Part shown: one piece after another, positions 53,851-63,407 of the stretch
How the letters are laid out: every line of letters starts with the position of its first letter
Numbering within the stretch: the first letter of the stretch is position 1
Assembly (NCBI RefSeq): GCF_003143955.1
Contig: NZ_QFVS01000006.1
Coordinates: 33,521-97,520 of the forward strand
From: Kurthia zopfii
GTDB taxonomy: Bacteria; Bacillota; Bacilli; Bacillales_A; Planococcaceae
Direction of reading: 5' to 3'
DNA length: 64,000 bases
Notes under the pieces: generated by a model
Told to the model about the DNA's origin: nothing
The model's input: the letters and a program-made list of their open reading frames with translations, nothing else
Databases searched by the model: none
Position numbers and translations under genes: made by a program

Positions 53851-54170
53851 TTAGTTTCGAGATGTTTTTATTAATTTTAGGCTGTGCTATTGTTACTTGG
53901 ATTCCACGAGTACTTCCTTTCGCATTTATGAAAAAAGTAAAGCTCCCATCTGTCGTTTTACGTTGGCTTGCGTATATTCCGATTTGTATATTAAGTGCAT
54001 TGGTCATTTCGAATTTATTTATAAAAAGAAATTCCTATGTAACACTTAATTGGCCAGTATTAGTTGCTGCTATCCCTACATTGATTATTGCAATTTGGAC
54101 TAAAAGCCTTTCTCTGACTGTAATTGTAGGCGTTGCTGCAATGGCAATGATTCAATATTTTTTCCTATAA
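53847..54170 (+). CDS. azlD: AzlD-family small subunit
   Basis: A 107-residue membrane protein with three to four helices, the small AzlD partner of AzlC. Typical segments are LILGCAIVTWIPRVLPF and YIPICILSALVISN. Its ATG overlaps the azlC stop as ATGA, so subunits are translated together. Confidence 0.92.
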   Translation: MISFEMFLLILGCAIVTWIPRVLPFAFMKKVKLPSVVLRWLAYIPICILSALVISNLFIKRNSYVTLNWPVLVAAIPTLIIAIWTKSLSLTVIVGVAAMAMIQYFFL

Positions 54171-54255
54171 AATAGACGTTATGTCAAACTTTGAATTAGA
54201 TGTCCAAACCTTCTCGGTAATTACACTTTCTTAATATATATTGTAGAACAAAAAT

Positions 54256-54295
54256 AAAGGCACTAACCATTCATAATTCAATGGTTAGTGCCTTT
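54256..54295. terminator. Bidirectional terminator
   Basis: An AAAGGCACTAACCAT stem with its complement between azlD and the cardiolipin synthase gene. Confidence 0.85.
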
Positions 54296-54302
54296 TCAAT
54301 TT

Positions 54303-55829
54303 CTATAAAATCGGTGAGAACATTCGACAAATAGCTTCTTTCGCATGTCGAATTCCAGATTTATTCGTTTCCATTTCCATTGTATATTCTACAGAACCTT
54401 GACAATCTTGATGGAAATCTGCTGTTAATTTTTGAACTGAATTTGCATGATCATATAAGAAAACCATTAATTCATGGTTTAATTGGAAACTACGAATATC
54501 AAAATTGGCTGTTCCAATCGCTGCATATTCATCATCTACAATGATAATTTTATTATGGATAAAGGATGTTGGATCATAATTGAAAACTCTCGCTCCCGCT
54601 TTCAACATTAATCGTCGATATGAATTCGTCGCATGGAATGATAATGGTGAGTCACCCTTTCCAGGGATTAATATTCTCACATCAACACCTGACAGCGCGG
54701 CACGACGAACTACAGATAATGCCTCTTCATCTGGAACGAAGTATGGCGTTGAAATAGATATAGATTTCTTCGCTTGTTGGATTAAATTTAAAATCCCATC
54801 GCGAATTATTTTTTCAGTATCATACGGCCCACCTACGATCACTTGGGCACTTTCATCTCCTACATTTTCACTTGGAGAGAAGTATCGAGCAATTCCTTCA
54901 TCATTAATAAATGGTTCACTACATTTATCTCGATCCAATACATACACCCAATCCGATAAAAAAGATGTCTGTAATTCTAAAACAGCAGGTCCTTCCATTC
55001 GAAGATGCGTATCTCTCCATCGTCGGAAATCTGGTGTTTTCGAAATATATTCATTTCCGACATTTAAACCACCTGTAAAAGCCACTTTCCCATCAATAAT
55101 AACAATTTTCCTATGATTTCTTAAGTTTGCTGTTCGTACAATCCAAGGTGAACGAATTGGATCATATGCCTCGACTTCAATACCCGCGTCATGCATAGGT
55201 TTTAGAAAGCTACTTTTTAAATCACTTGAACCCCATCCATCGAATAGGAATCGTACTTTTACACCTTCTTTAGCTTTATCAATAAGAAGATCTCTCAATT
55301 TCAATCCCAGTTCATCCGGATTATAAATATAGTACTGGATATGAATATGATCCGTTGCTTTATCTATTTCAGCAAATAGCACTGTGAATTTTTCTTCTCC
55401 ATCTTTTAAAATGTCGATTTTATTACCATCGAAACATTTCATTCTCGATAGTTTTTCAATTCTTTTTGCCAATTCATTATGGTCATCGAATTGTGAACTA
55501 TATACTTTTTGACGGTTAATTAATGAACCAACTAACTTCTCAGATTCTCGAACTTGTTCATTCGAGAAAATTCTAGAACGCGGGTCTCTACCAAAGAATA
55601 AATACATGACAATTCCACCAACTGGAATGACGAAAATCACAATAATCCACGCAACCTTATTCGGTGTCTCCCTTGCATCATTAAAAACTAATTTTAGTGC
55701 AACTAAAAGTCCAAATACTTGAAGTAATGAACCAATAATTACTAAGTATTTGGCATCCATTTTATAAATACCAAAACTAATTAAAGCTAATAAAAGTAAA
55801 ATTACAAAACTTTGTAATATTTTTACCAT
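54303..55829 (-). CDS. Cardiolipin synthase
   Basis: A 508-residue phospholipase-D-type cardiolipin synthase. Two N-terminal membrane helices (to about residue 60) precede two HKD motifs, HRKIVIIDG (about residue 240) and HNKIIIVDD (about 420). Each is followed by the GG/GS(A)xNxxxRS-like GGLNVGNEY and GTANFDIRS. It joins two phosphatidylglycerols to make cardiolipin at the membrane. TGAGGAG precedes the ATG. It is monocistronic. Several paralogues are common, so I do not assign clsA or clsB. Confidence 0.95.
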   Translation of the reverse strand: MVKILQSFVILLLLALISFGIYKMDAKYLVIIGSLLQVFGLLVALKLVFNDARETPNKVAWIIVIFVIPVGGIVMYLFFGRDPRSRIFSNEQVRESEKLVGSLINRQKVYSSQFDDHNELAKRIEKLSRMKCFDGNKIDILKDGEEKFTVLFAEIDKATDHIHIQYYIYNPDELGLKLRDLLIDKAKEGVKVRFLFDGWGSSDLKSSFLKPMHDAGIEVEAYDPIRSPWIVRTANLRNHRKIVIIDGKVAFTGGLNVGNEYISKTPDFRRWRDTHLRMEGPAVLELQTSFLSDWVYVLDRDKCSEPFINDEGIARYFSPSENVGDESAQVIVGGPYDTEKIIRDGILNLIQQAKKSISISTPYFVPDEEALSVVRRAALSGVDVRILIPGKGDSPLSFHATNSYRRLMLKAGARVFNYDPTSFIHNKIIIVDDEYAAIGTANFDIRSFQLNHELMVFLYDHANSVQKLTADFHQDCQGSVEYTMEMETNKSGIRHAKEAICRMFSPIL

Positions 55830-55930
55830 AATTTATCTCCTCAAATCATATTTTTCTTCAATATGTAATTATAATGTTATTTTCCTATTAAAGAAAAATA
55901 ATATCGCTAGAATTTTTTCAAAAAAACCCA

Positions 55931-55960
55931 AAAAAAGTGTGTGTTGTACACACACTTTTA
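55931..55960 (-). terminator. Intrinsic terminator
   Basis: An AAAAGTGTGTG/CACACACTTTT hairpin with a T-run on the minus strand, just past the 198-residue gene. Confidence 0.75.
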
Positions 55961-55980
55961 GGGTACGATTTATTATTTCA

Positions 55981-56577
55981 TCATGCTCGCTTAATTTTGC
56001 CATCTAAATCTGCTAAGCTATCTAATTGGTGCATCGCACGTGTGAATACTTGAGAAAATCTACGCTGATCTAACAATGCGTTTGTTACTTGTTTCGTATA
56101 AGTTGAAATTTCATCTAAAAACACAGGATTTCCCCATAAATCTGTATTTTTATACAAAAGGTAATATTGCCCATTCGAATTATTAAATAAAGAAGGGAAA
56201 CTTAAATCACCTAATTTTTCAATTAACCAAATATTCATTTGATTTGCCAGACAACTAGCTACTTGGCATTGACGAATCCCATCACTCATCACGCTAAGTT
56301 TCATTTGCTGGAAAACCTTATTTTTTCGTATTGCATCAAAAATAAGAAAATCACTCGTATAATACATTGTCTTTTCCATCGATTCCATAACCTCTTCTGA
56401 TACTGGTTGTATCAGCAGCCATAGGTTGAAGCAAATATGTACGATGTCTTGTTCAACCAACAAGCCTTCTTCAAAGTGAAGGTAGCCTATAATGTCTTTA
56501 TACAAATTTAAAAATTCATCAATATGATTTTCATCGATGAAAAATAATGCTGCATCTTTAGTTAACGTATGTTTCAC
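55981..56577 (-). CDS. Protein of unknown function
   Basis: A 198-residue, mainly helical cytoplasmic protein with no recognised motif. Distinctive segments are EEVMESMEKTMYYTSDFLIF and WLIEKLGDLSFPSLF. The GTG at 56577 is preferred, since GAGGTGA sits at good spacing; the GTG at 56586 overlaps it. No coupled gene. Confidence 0.6.
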   Translation of the reverse strand: MKHTLTKDAALFFIDENHIDEFLNLYKDIIGYLHFEEGLLVEQDIVHICFNLWLLIQPVSEEVMESMEKTMYYTSDFLIFDAIRKNKVFQQMKLSVMSDGIRQCQVASCLANQMNIWLIEKLGDLSFPSLFNNSNGQYYLLYKNTDLWGNPVFLDEISTYTKQVTNALLDQRRFSQVFTRAMHQLDSLADLDGKIKRA

Positions 56578-56586
56578 AAATTTCAC

Positions 56587-56912
56587 CTCATTAAGATAAT
56601 GTAATCATATAAATACAGTACAATATACCCAATATTCAGTTTTGTTCATTCTTCATACCTTACACATTATAACCATTTTTTACCTTTCCGAAACATTTTA
56701 TTGTATATAATCTGAAACTTGTTTTCAGTATAACCTATTAAAATTAAAATGCAAAATTTTTAAAAAAATAACTTTCTTGTTACATTATCGATTTTCAACG
56801 ATTAAATAGTCCGGAATACATTATATTTGTTACACTTTCGAAATATTTATGAAAAGTATTTTCAATTCTTATGAATTATACATAATTAAAAAAAGCCGAA
56901 TAAATACGGCTT
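56587..56912. other. Gene-free AT-rich region of 0.3 kb
   Basis: Upstream region of the 198-residue gene. It contains AT tracts and a TATAAT-like string near 56706-56711, plus, at the right end (56891-56914), an AAAGCCGTA/TACGGCTTT-type hairpin with a T-run that ends the DUF2785 transcript. No coding frame is seen. Confidence 0.5.
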
Positions 56913-57734
56913 TTATAATCTATTCCATTTTTGAATAAAAATTGAGATGATTGATTGCAATTTAGGGTTTTTGTTCTTAAATTTCAAATCAAAGTACAAT
57001 GACTTCATGAAATTAAGAATTTGTGTACGTGATTTTAATAATTTCGGACTAAATCCTTCTACTTGAGAAATTAATTCTAATCGATCAAAAATTTGTTCGA
57101 TCCATTCAATTACGATTTCCTCCGCGCAACCTTTATTCAACAACAATTGAATCAAAGCGATTAATCGTTCCTCTTCATCATCAGTGAAAACATTTGATTT
57201 CCAGAAATTCGATTGAATTGCCGTAAGTACTGCTGCAGCATATTCATTTGAGTTGTCTTGTGCATCCAGTAATACGTAGATTAATAGCGCACTATTTCCG
57301 ACTGAATAAGCCAATCCTTGCGCCGTGTATGCGCGTAAATCTTGCTCATCATTCATAAGTTTAATGGCATCTTTTAAAATCTTTTGGCCTAACTCACCTG
57401 AAATTTGATCATCTGTTAACAATAAACGGTACCAATCTGCTGAAAGCGCACGAGTAAATACCGACGAATCATTTTGATACCCAATCGATTTTAATAGTAG
57501 ATTACGGTTGAGAAGCTCATTGATGATTACTTCGGATTGCAGCTCTGAGAGTACACGGTACTGAACTAAATCAACGAGCAGTCGATAATTTATTTCATCT
57601 CTTACTTGAGGGTTTTCATTTTCGATTTCTTGAACCATTGTATGTAGAAAGTCGGTTTGTGCTTGCTGGAAAAACTCACGTTGTGCAGTAACGCCGCCTT
57701 CCAAAAGTTGTGTAGATTGCTCTAAAAAGTCCAT
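56913..57734 (-). CDS. DUF2785 family protein
   Basis: A 273-residue all-helical protein. NPQVRDEINYRLLVDLVQ and SSVFTRALSADWYRLLLTDD match the DUF2785 pattern (D..RDE and vF.RSFS). The function is unknown to me; the fold is probably HEAT/ARM-like. The ATG at 57734 has GAGG eight bases before it. The terminator hairpin at 56891-56914 overlaps the last codon. Confidence 0.75.
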   Translation of the reverse strand: MDFLEQSTQLLEGGVTAQREFFQQAQTDFLHTMVQEIENENPQVRDEINYRLLVDLVQYRVLSELQSEVIINELLNRNLLLKSIGYQNDSSVFTRALSADWYRLLLTDDQISGELGQKILKDAIKLMNDEQDLRAYTAQGLAYSVGNSALLIYVLLDAQDNSNEYAAAVLTAIQSNFWKSNVFTDDEEERLIALIQLLLNKGCAEEIVIEWIEQIFDRLELISQVEGFSPKLLKSRTQILNFMKSLYFDLKFKNKNPKLQSIISIFIQKWNRL

Positions 57735-57790
57735 AATTCCATCCTCCAATTCTAAATCATACTTATCATATCGGACTTTGGAATTATTTG

Positions 57791-58246
57791 CTACAGTTCA
57801 TGTGAAATTAGTTGATCTGTATGACGCTCAAAATAATAACAACTCGCGGAAAGCTGCTGATATGCATCTTCAAGTGAAATTCGAGGATTCTCTCTTTTTA
57901 TAAAGTTTAAGTAGTATTTTGTTGCATTATAAAAAGCTTGGTAAAATGCTTGATACGATACTAAAAATGCTTCTACATCATTAAAAGCAATATGCAGTTC
58001 ATCACCATTCCTATGAAGTTGATATGCATTTGTCTTACCGAATTGCTTTATTTTAATAGTAGACGGTTGATCATTTAATTCAATTAATGCTTCCCAAATT
58101 AAGAGTATAAACTTCCCTTGAAACTCCGAAGAAAAATAAACTTCTTCCGTATCGTTGTTGACGATTTCTATTTTTTGAAAGAAAAAATCATTGTAGTATG
58201 GAGATTTTAATTGTTCAAAATCATTCGATTGAAATCCTAATTTCAT
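57791..58246 (-). CDS. Protein of unknown function
   Basis: A 151-residue cytoplasmic protein, mixed beta then alpha, with no recognised motif. The C-terminal half contains AFLVSYQAFYQAFYNATKYYLNF, an aromatic-rich helix. AAAGGTGATG precedes the ATG. About 57 bases separate it from the DUF2785 gene downstream, so the two could form an operon. Confidence 0.6.
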   Translation of the reverse strand: MKLGFQSNDFEQLKSPYYNDFFFQKIEIVNNDTEEVYFSSEFQGKFILLIWEALIELNDQPSTIKIKQFGKTNAYQLHRNGDELHIAFNDVEAFLVSYQAFYQAFYNATKYYLNFIKRENPRISLEDAYQQLSASCYYFERHTDQLISHEL

Positions 58247-58385
58247 TACATCACCTTTTTCTACTTTATGTGTTTTATTTCGTAACTAATGTACAGTTTT
58301 TGCTTACACTGTTATTTTAATTGGATTTCTATTTAAAATCAAATGTTTTCTAAAAAAAACTCAAAACAAAGAAATAAAGCAAAAA

Positions 58386-58412
58386 GACTAAGTAATAATT
58401 CATTACTTAGCC
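58386..58412 (-). terminator. Intrinsic terminator of the HAD gene
   Basis: A CTAAGTAAT/ATTACTTAG hairpin followed by T residues on the minus strand. Confidence 0.75.
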
Positions 58413-58418
58413 TCGATC

Positions 58419-59165
58419 CTATATTTTATTTAATACAAGATGCTGGATTGCTTTCGCTACCCCTTCGTCATCATGGTGTAATGCCGTTTTTTGCGCAATT
58501 TCCTTCAATTCTTCGATGGCATTTCCCATTGCAACTGGAAAACCTGCCACTTTGAACATTTGAATGTCATTACCACTGTCACCAAAACACATCGTATTTT
58601 CTAATGGGATTTGCAGCTGTTTGCAAAGTTCGCTTAATCCAAATGCCTTAGAAATCCCTTTTTTATTCATTTCATAATTTGTAATTCCTGAAGTTGTTAA
58701 TTCAATATTCTCGAAAAACTGCGCTTCTTCATAAAATGATTTTAATAACTGTTCATTTTCAGATTGTACGCCAATTTTCAGACATTTCATTTGTTCTTCT
58801 TCCGAAAGTTCACGATCTGCAAATTCACCTTGATCCGTAAAACCCCAGAAAGGGATGTTAATGCGGTTAATTACTTCAAAAATACGTTGAACATCATCGA
58901 ATGCAATATAGTTTTTAATACCTTCAATATTTGCTTCGTAGTAAATATCTGCCCCATTTGCCGCAATAATTGGTTGCTGCAATTGTAGCTGCTGCTCATA
59001 TGGGCGAATGCTTGTCATTCCTCTACCAGTTGCCAAAACAATATAAATCCCCGCTTCAACAGCTTTCTTTAAAGTTTGTGCTGTAAAAGGTGTAATTTCA
59101 TGAGCGGCATTTAATAAAGTGCCATCCATATCAATTGCAATTAATTTCACTGTATTCAAAGTCAT
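58419..59165 (-). CDS. HAD-superfamily (Cof-type) phosphatase
   Basis: A 248-residue Cof-type HAD phosphatase similar in layout to the enzyme at 10118-10963 but not a close copy. Motif I is IAIDMDGTLLNA, and motif IV is CFGDSGNDIQMF followed by VAMGNA. The substrate class is sugar phosphates or flavin/pyridoxal cofactors. The start was set to the ATG at 59165, with AAGGGACGG just upstream; the ATG at 59177 has no site. Confidence 0.85.
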   Translation of the reverse strand: MTLNTVKLIAIDMDGTLLNAAHEITPFTAQTLKKAVEAGIYIVLATGRGMTSIRPYEQQLQLQQPIIAANGADIYYEANIEGIKNYIAFDDVQRIFEVINRINIPFWGFTDQGEFADRELSEEEQMKCLKIGVQSENEQLLKSFYEEAQFFENIELTTSGITNYEMNKKGISKAFGLSELCKQLQIPLENTMCFGDSGNDIQMFKVAGFPVAMGNAIEELKEIAQKTALHHDDEGVAKAIQHLVLNKI

Positions 59166-59216
59166 CCGTCCCTTCATTCAATTAAATGGTAGCGGTTTTG
59201 AAAACAGATTGCAATG

Positions 59217-59993
59217 TTATAACTTAGGATCGCCCATAAAATTCATTTCAAAATGCTTATATTGGCCGTAAACTGCGAATTTATAACCTTGCGATTTGTA
59301 ATATTCAATAATACTAGGCATTGCTTTAACTGTATTAGGTTTTTCATGCATTAATACAACTTCTGTATTTTGGATTGTTTCTTTTTTAATTGTCGATAGA
59401 ATTCGCTCTGGAGTCGCATCTCTATGCCAGTCTTCAGAATCAATATTCCAATCCCATAATTTAATTTTCTCGTTCGCAAGCTGATTTCGAACTGTTTGAT
59501 CTTTTAGACCTGGTGCAGACCCATATGGTGCGCGAACTAGTTGATGGTGCTTACCGGTAATCGATTTGATCAATTGCTGCGTTTGTTTCATTTCTTGAAT
59601 GAACTTACCTTCAACATATAATTTGCGATAATCATGGGTCATACTATGTGAGCCTATGTAATTTCCTTGATCGCTTGCTTTTTTAACGCTTGGTTGTAAT
59701 GATTTATTTTGCAAATTAACACCTTGCATGAAAAATGTTGCTTTAATATCGTTCTCTTTTAACACTTTGATTAATTGTTCCGTGTATTGACTTGGACCAT
59801 CATCAAAAGTTAAAAAGACGATTTTTTCATTTTTAGGAATTTCTTTTAATGGTACTTTTTTCACTACTTGTTTTTTTGCCTTTACATTTTCTAAAACTTC
59901 TTCTTTTTGATGTTCATTAATTGGATGTGCTTTCCCAAATACAAAAAGACATACAACCAATGCTGCTACACAAAATACAGCTAATTTCTTCAT
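59217..59993 (-). CDS. Secreted polysaccharide deacetylase
   Basis: A 258-residue NodB-type deacetylase with an N-terminal signal or anchor helix (about residues 4-22). Motifs in order are FLTFDDGPSQYT (metal aspartate), SHSMTH (metal histidines), RAPYGSAPG, and a C-terminal VVLMHEKPNT with the catalytic histidine. It likely removes acetyl groups from peptidoglycan or exopolysaccharide at the cell surface. Single gene. Confidence 0.9.
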   Translation of the reverse strand: MKKLAVFCVAALVVCLFVFGKAHPINEHQKEEVLENVKAKKQVVKKVPLKEIPKNEKIVFLTFDDGPSQYTEQLIKVLKENDIKATFFMQGVNLQNKSLQPSVKKASDQGNYIGSHSMTHDYRKLYVEGKFIQEMKQTQQLIKSITGKHHQLVRAPYGSAPGLKDQTVRNQLANEKIKLWDWNIDSEDWHRDATPERILSTIKKETIQNTEVVLMHEKPNTVKAMPSIIEYYKSQGYKFAVYGQYKHFEMNFMGDPKL

Positions 59994-60146
59994 CTCATCA
60001 CCCTACTTTTCACTTGTTATTAATTAGACGTAAAAAATGACGTAAAAAGTTTTAAATTTTTCTACACTAAAACAATAACATAGTATATTTAAGATAAATA
60101 GAGATGATTGAAAACTAAATAGGCAAAAAATTAATATTTGTAGTTT

Positions 60147-60860
60147 TTACAAAATTGCTCCCTCTTTCACTTGTTTTTGAAAAACTTGCAATAATTGTTT
60201 ATGATTTTGAACAATATATGTCGCATCAGGCTGATCATCTGTTAAATGGCGGTTATACCAAACGCGATCAATGCCGATATTTAAGCCACCTTGTATATCA
60301 GAAGAAATCGAGTCACCTATGATCATTGCTTCCGTTTTGTTAATTTCCTGTGAATGCTCAAAAACATAGTCGAAAAATGCGATTTCCGGTTTTTTTGAGC
60401 CTGTCTGTTCTGATATATAAATCGCTTTAAAATAATGCCCGATTTGAGCTAATGCAATTCTACTTTTCTGTGTGATCTCATACCCATTTGTCACCGCGTA
60501 CAAATCAAACCCAGCATCTTGAAGTGTTTTCAACGTATTCTCCGCTTCTGGTAAGAGCTGGCATTGTTTCCCTAACAATTGTTGATATTCCTGCGCTACA
60601 GCAAGTCCGTCTACTTCCATTCCCAACTGTGCAAAAGTAAGGGAAAATCGATTATTAATCAAATAGTCCTTTGAGATTTCGTTATTTTCAAAATCATGCC
60701 ATAACTTCTTATTAATTTTACGATATGTATTCTTTATTTGTTCGATATCCGAAATTGAACTGTATTTTTCACAAACTTCTGTTAAAGCAACTTCCTCACC
60801 TGTTGTAAAATCAAAAATTGTATCATCTAAATCAAATAATAATGCACGATATTTTTTCAT
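60147..60860 (-). CDS. YjjG-type HAD nucleotidase
   Basis: A 237-residue HAD hydrolase resembling YjjG, a nucleotidase for non-canonical pyrimidine nucleotides. It has LFDLDDTIFDF, the cap region, VTNGYEITQKSR, GSKKPEIAFFDYVF, and IGDSISSDIQGG. The ATG follows AATGGGG. It is divergent from the aldo/keto reductase gene. Confidence 0.85.
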   Translation of the reverse strand: MKKYRALLFDLDDTIFDFTTGEEVALTEVCEKYSSISDIEQIKNTYRKINKKLWHDFENNEISKDYLINNRFSLTFAQLGMEVDGLAVAQEYQQLLGKQCQLLPEAENTLKTLQDAGFDLYAVTNGYEITQKSRIALAQIGHYFKAIYISEQTGSKKPEIAFFDYVFEHSQEINKTEAMIIGDSISSDIQGGLNIGIDRVWYNRHLTDDQPDATYIVQNHKQLLQVFQKQVKEGAIL

Positions 60861-60971
60861 TTGCGCGACCCCATTCCTTCCTTTTCATTTTAATTCAACT
60901 TGCTATGACTGTACATATAAAATTGTTTGAATAATAATGAGTTTATAGACTATTTAAAAGGAGTTTTTCAT

Positions 60972-61808
60972 ATGACAACATTCACATTAAACAACGGCTT
61001 AGAAATGCCTGTTTTAGGTTATGGTACTTTCCGTTCCGACCAAAGTGACTTACTTGCTGAAAACGTTAAAAAAGCAATTCAAGTTGGTTATCGCTCTATT
61101 GACACGGCATTCATTTACAAAAATGAAGAGTCAGTTGGCAAAGGAATTCAAGCCGCGATCGATGCAGGTATTGTTACGCGTGAGGAATTATTCATTACGA
61201 CGAAAGTTTGGAATGATGGTTTAGATTTTGAAGGCACTTTAAAAGCTTATGAGGACTCTCTAAAACGATTATCGCTTGATTATGTGGATTTATACTTAAT
61301 ACATTGGCCAGGCCTTGATGAGAGCTATGTAGAAGTTTGGAAGGCATTGGAACATCTTTATAACGCAAAAAAGGTGAAAGCAATTGGCGTATGTAACTTC
61401 CATGTACATCATTTAGACCATTTATTGAAAAACAGCATGATCACACCAGCAATTAATCAAATTGAACTTTCGCCAAAATTAACACAAAATGAAGTGCGCG
61501 AATTCTGTGCGAAGCATGATATTTATGTGGAAGCTTGGTCACCGCTTATGAATGGTGAATTATTAACGAATGATACGATTTGCACGATTGCGAAAAAATA
61601 TAATAAAACTGCCGCACAAATCATTTTACGTTGGGATATTCAATCAAATATTGTGACAATCCCTAAATCAATGACACCAAGTCGTATTGAAGAAAACTTT
61701 GCGATTTTTGATTTTGAGCTTTCTCAAGAAGATTTAGAAACGATCAATCAATTAAATGAAGATTTTCATTATGGTCCAAATCCAGAGAATTTTGATTTTG
61801 GGAGATAA
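60972..61808 (+). CDS. Aldo/keto reductase
   Basis: A 278-residue NADPH-dependent oxidoreductase of the (beta/alpha)8 AKR family. The tetrad is visible as Asp in DTAFIYKNEE, Tyr in the same segment, Lys in TTKVW and His in LIHWPG. The cofactor-binding IPKSMTPSRIEEN follows near the C-terminus. The substrate is unknown; glyoxal reductase-like or morphine-6-dehydrogenase-like members are common. AAAGGAG precedes the ATG at 60972; the longer frame from 60927 has no site. Confidence 0.92.
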   Translation: MTTFTLNNGLEMPVLGYGTFRSDQSDLLAENVKKAIQVGYRSIDTAFIYKNEESVGKGIQAAIDAGIVTREELFITTKVWNDGLDFEGTLKAYEDSLKRLSLDYVDLYLIHWPGLDESYVEVWKALEHLYNAKKVKAIGVCNFHVHHLDHLLKNSMITPAINQIELSPKLTQNEVREFCAKHDIYVEAWSPLMNGELLTNDTICTIAKKYNKTAAQIILRWDIQSNIVTIPKSMTPSRIEENFAIFDFELSQEDLETINQLNEDFHYGPNPENFDFGR

Positions 61809-61826
61809 TTAATTGGAGGGATTTCG

Positions 61827-62078
61827 ATGTTTTTTAAAAAATACTTCAAACGTAATGAACAGAAAACGCGTCCTTCAGTTCAAGCACCACTTTTAATAAA
61901 AGAAGATCAAAAAACAGTCAATTCGAAGGAACAGCTGCAATTAGCAAATCAACATAATCCGTTCAGCCCTTATTCCCTTCCTTACCAGCCGATCTCTAGT
62001 AATGAGGATTGTGTTCAACGTTCCGAACATGACTTTGAAGATTTTGAAGAATTAAATTACGAAGATTATTCGAAGTGA
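61827..62078 (+). CDS. Small protein with acidic tail, unknown function
   Basis: An 83-residue protein, basic and aromatic at the N-terminus (FFKKYFKRNE), proline/serine-rich in the middle, and strongly acidic at the C-terminus. GGAGGG precedes the ATG at eight bases. It lies between the aldo/keto reductase and the alarmone synthetase with short gaps (18 and 26 bases), so the three may form one transcript. It could be mostly disordered. Confidence 0.6.
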   Translation: MFFKKYFKRNEQKTRPSVQAPLLIKEDQKTVNSKEQLQLANQHNPFSPYSLPYQPISSNEDCVQRSEHDFEDFEELNYEDYSK

Positions 62079-62104
62079 TTTAAGATTTATAAGGAGTGAA
62101 AGGC

Positions 62105-62854
62105 ATGACTGCATTTAATAAAATGCATATCCAAGCAAAACAATTTAAAATTGAATTAACGCGTTTTATGATGTCTTACCGTTTCGCATTGGATGAAATT
62201 AGCACGAAAGTCAAAATTCTGAAAGAGGAATTCCATCTCATTCATGAATACAACCCAATAGAACATATTAATACGCGAATAAAGACACCTGAAAGCATTA
62301 TTAAAAAGGTGCAGAAAAAGAATTTGCCATTTGATTTAGAAATCATTAAAAATAGTATTCAAGATATTGCGGGAATAAGAATTATTTGTTCTTTCGTATC
62401 AGATATTTATCGAATCCAAGAAATGATTGCCAATCAATCGGATATTGAAATTATCGAAATAAAAGACTATATTGAGCAACCAAAAGATAGTGGTTACCAA
62501 AGTTTACACATGATTTTGAAAGTACCTGTATTTTTGTCAGATCGACAAGAACATGTTTTTGTTGAGATGCAAATCCGCACAATTGCTATGGATTTCTGGG
62601 CAAGTCTAGAACATAAAATTTACTATAAGTATAATAAAGAAATTCCGGCAGAACTTACGAATCAATTAGTCGAAGCTGCTCACACTGCTGCACTATTAGA
62701 TCGAAAAATGGAATCTTTGAATACTGAAATCAATATTTTAAAACATCAGCAAGAAGATGAATCATTCGATAGTATTCCTGCTCAAACGAAGAAATTATTA
62801 AATGCATTGCAAGAAATCGGCATGAATTCTACCGACGAAGATGCTCGAAAATAA
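62105..62854 (+). CDS. Small alarmone synthetase, (p)ppGpp synthetase (SasA/RelP-like)
   Basis: A 249-residue single-domain (p)ppGpp synthetase. The catalytic region has HINTRIKTPESIIKKV, SIQDIAGIRIICSF, PKDSGYQSLHMI and VEMQIRTIAMDFWASLEHKI, the RelA/SpoT synthetase motifs; there is no hydrolase, TGS or ACT domain. It is longer than the usual 210-residue RelP/RelQ because of a 40-residue helical C-terminus. The FMMSYRFALDEI start favours the YwaC/SasA group. AAGGAG lies eight bases before the ATG at 62105. Confidence 0.9.
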   Translation: MTAFNKMHIQAKQFKIELTRFMMSYRFALDEISTKVKILKEEFHLIHEYNPIEHINTRIKTPESIIKKVQKKNLPFDLEIIKNSIQDIAGIRIICSFVSDIYRIQEMIANQSDIEIIEIKDYIEQPKDSGYQSLHMILKVPVFLSDRQEHVFVEMQIRTIAMDFWASLEHKIYYKYNKEIPAELTNQLVEAAHTAALLDRKMESLNTEINILKHQQEDESFDSIPAQTKKLLNALQEIGMNSTDEDARK

Positions 62855-62857
62855 TAA

Positions 62858-62889
62858 AAAACACAGTCACCCCAAATGACTGTGTTTTT
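62858..62889. terminator. Bidirectional terminator
   Basis: An AACACAGTCA/TGACTGTGTT hairpin between converging genes. Confidence 0.85.
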
Positions 62890-62895
62890 TTCACG

Positions 62896-63087
62896 TTATT
62901 CACCTTTAAATTGATACCCTTTGTCATCCATCGCTTTTTTCAAAGCAGCATATGCTTTTGGGCCAATTCCATGCAGTCTTTGCAAACTTTGAACATCGAT
63001 TTCTTTTAAGTCTTCCAAAGTATACAATTCAGCAGTATGTAACGCACGAATCGCAGGTCGAGCAACACCCTCTGGCCAATGATTCAT
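62896..63087 (-). CDS. Helix-hairpin-helix domain protein
   Basis: A 63-residue protein with LPGV-type helix-hairpin-helix features (RALHTAELYTLEDLKEI followed by LQRLHGIGPKAYAALKKAM), resembling the C-terminal domain of RNA polymerase alpha subunit and small DNA-binding HhH proteins. It likely binds DNA non-specifically. GGAGG precedes the ATG at 63087. Single gene. Confidence 0.82.
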   Translation of the reverse strand: MNHWPEGVARPAIRALHTAELYTLEDLKEIDVQSLQRLHGIGPKAYAALKKAMDDKGYQFKGE

Positions 63088-63407
63088 CAATATAGTCCTC
63101 CTCTTAAAATAAATATTATGGCAAATTCAAATAGAATCTGATTACAAGAAATTAACTTCCATTATATAGCAATATAACAAAACACCTAATTTGCTTATTG
63201 ATTCAATATTTTATCATATTATTGAAAGTTATGGACTATAATAAAAAATTTCATAAACAAATATGACAATATTATGAAAGTAGTCATTTAGACTTTTCTT
63301 CAGTCATTAAAATCATTGAAGAAAAAGATATAAATTCAACTTCAAAGGTCGATTATTCCTCTGGATTGTGGTATATTAAACACTATCTGAATAAAGGACG
63401 TGACATT
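63088..63407. other. Gap upstream of the GIY-YIG gene
   Basis: About 320 bases with no accepted gene. The GIY-YIG frame stays open upstream from 63267 without any ATG, encoding protein-like text such as DFSSVIKIIEEKD; it could be a decayed N-terminal part or chance. No terminator or structured element is clear. Confidence 0.4.
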
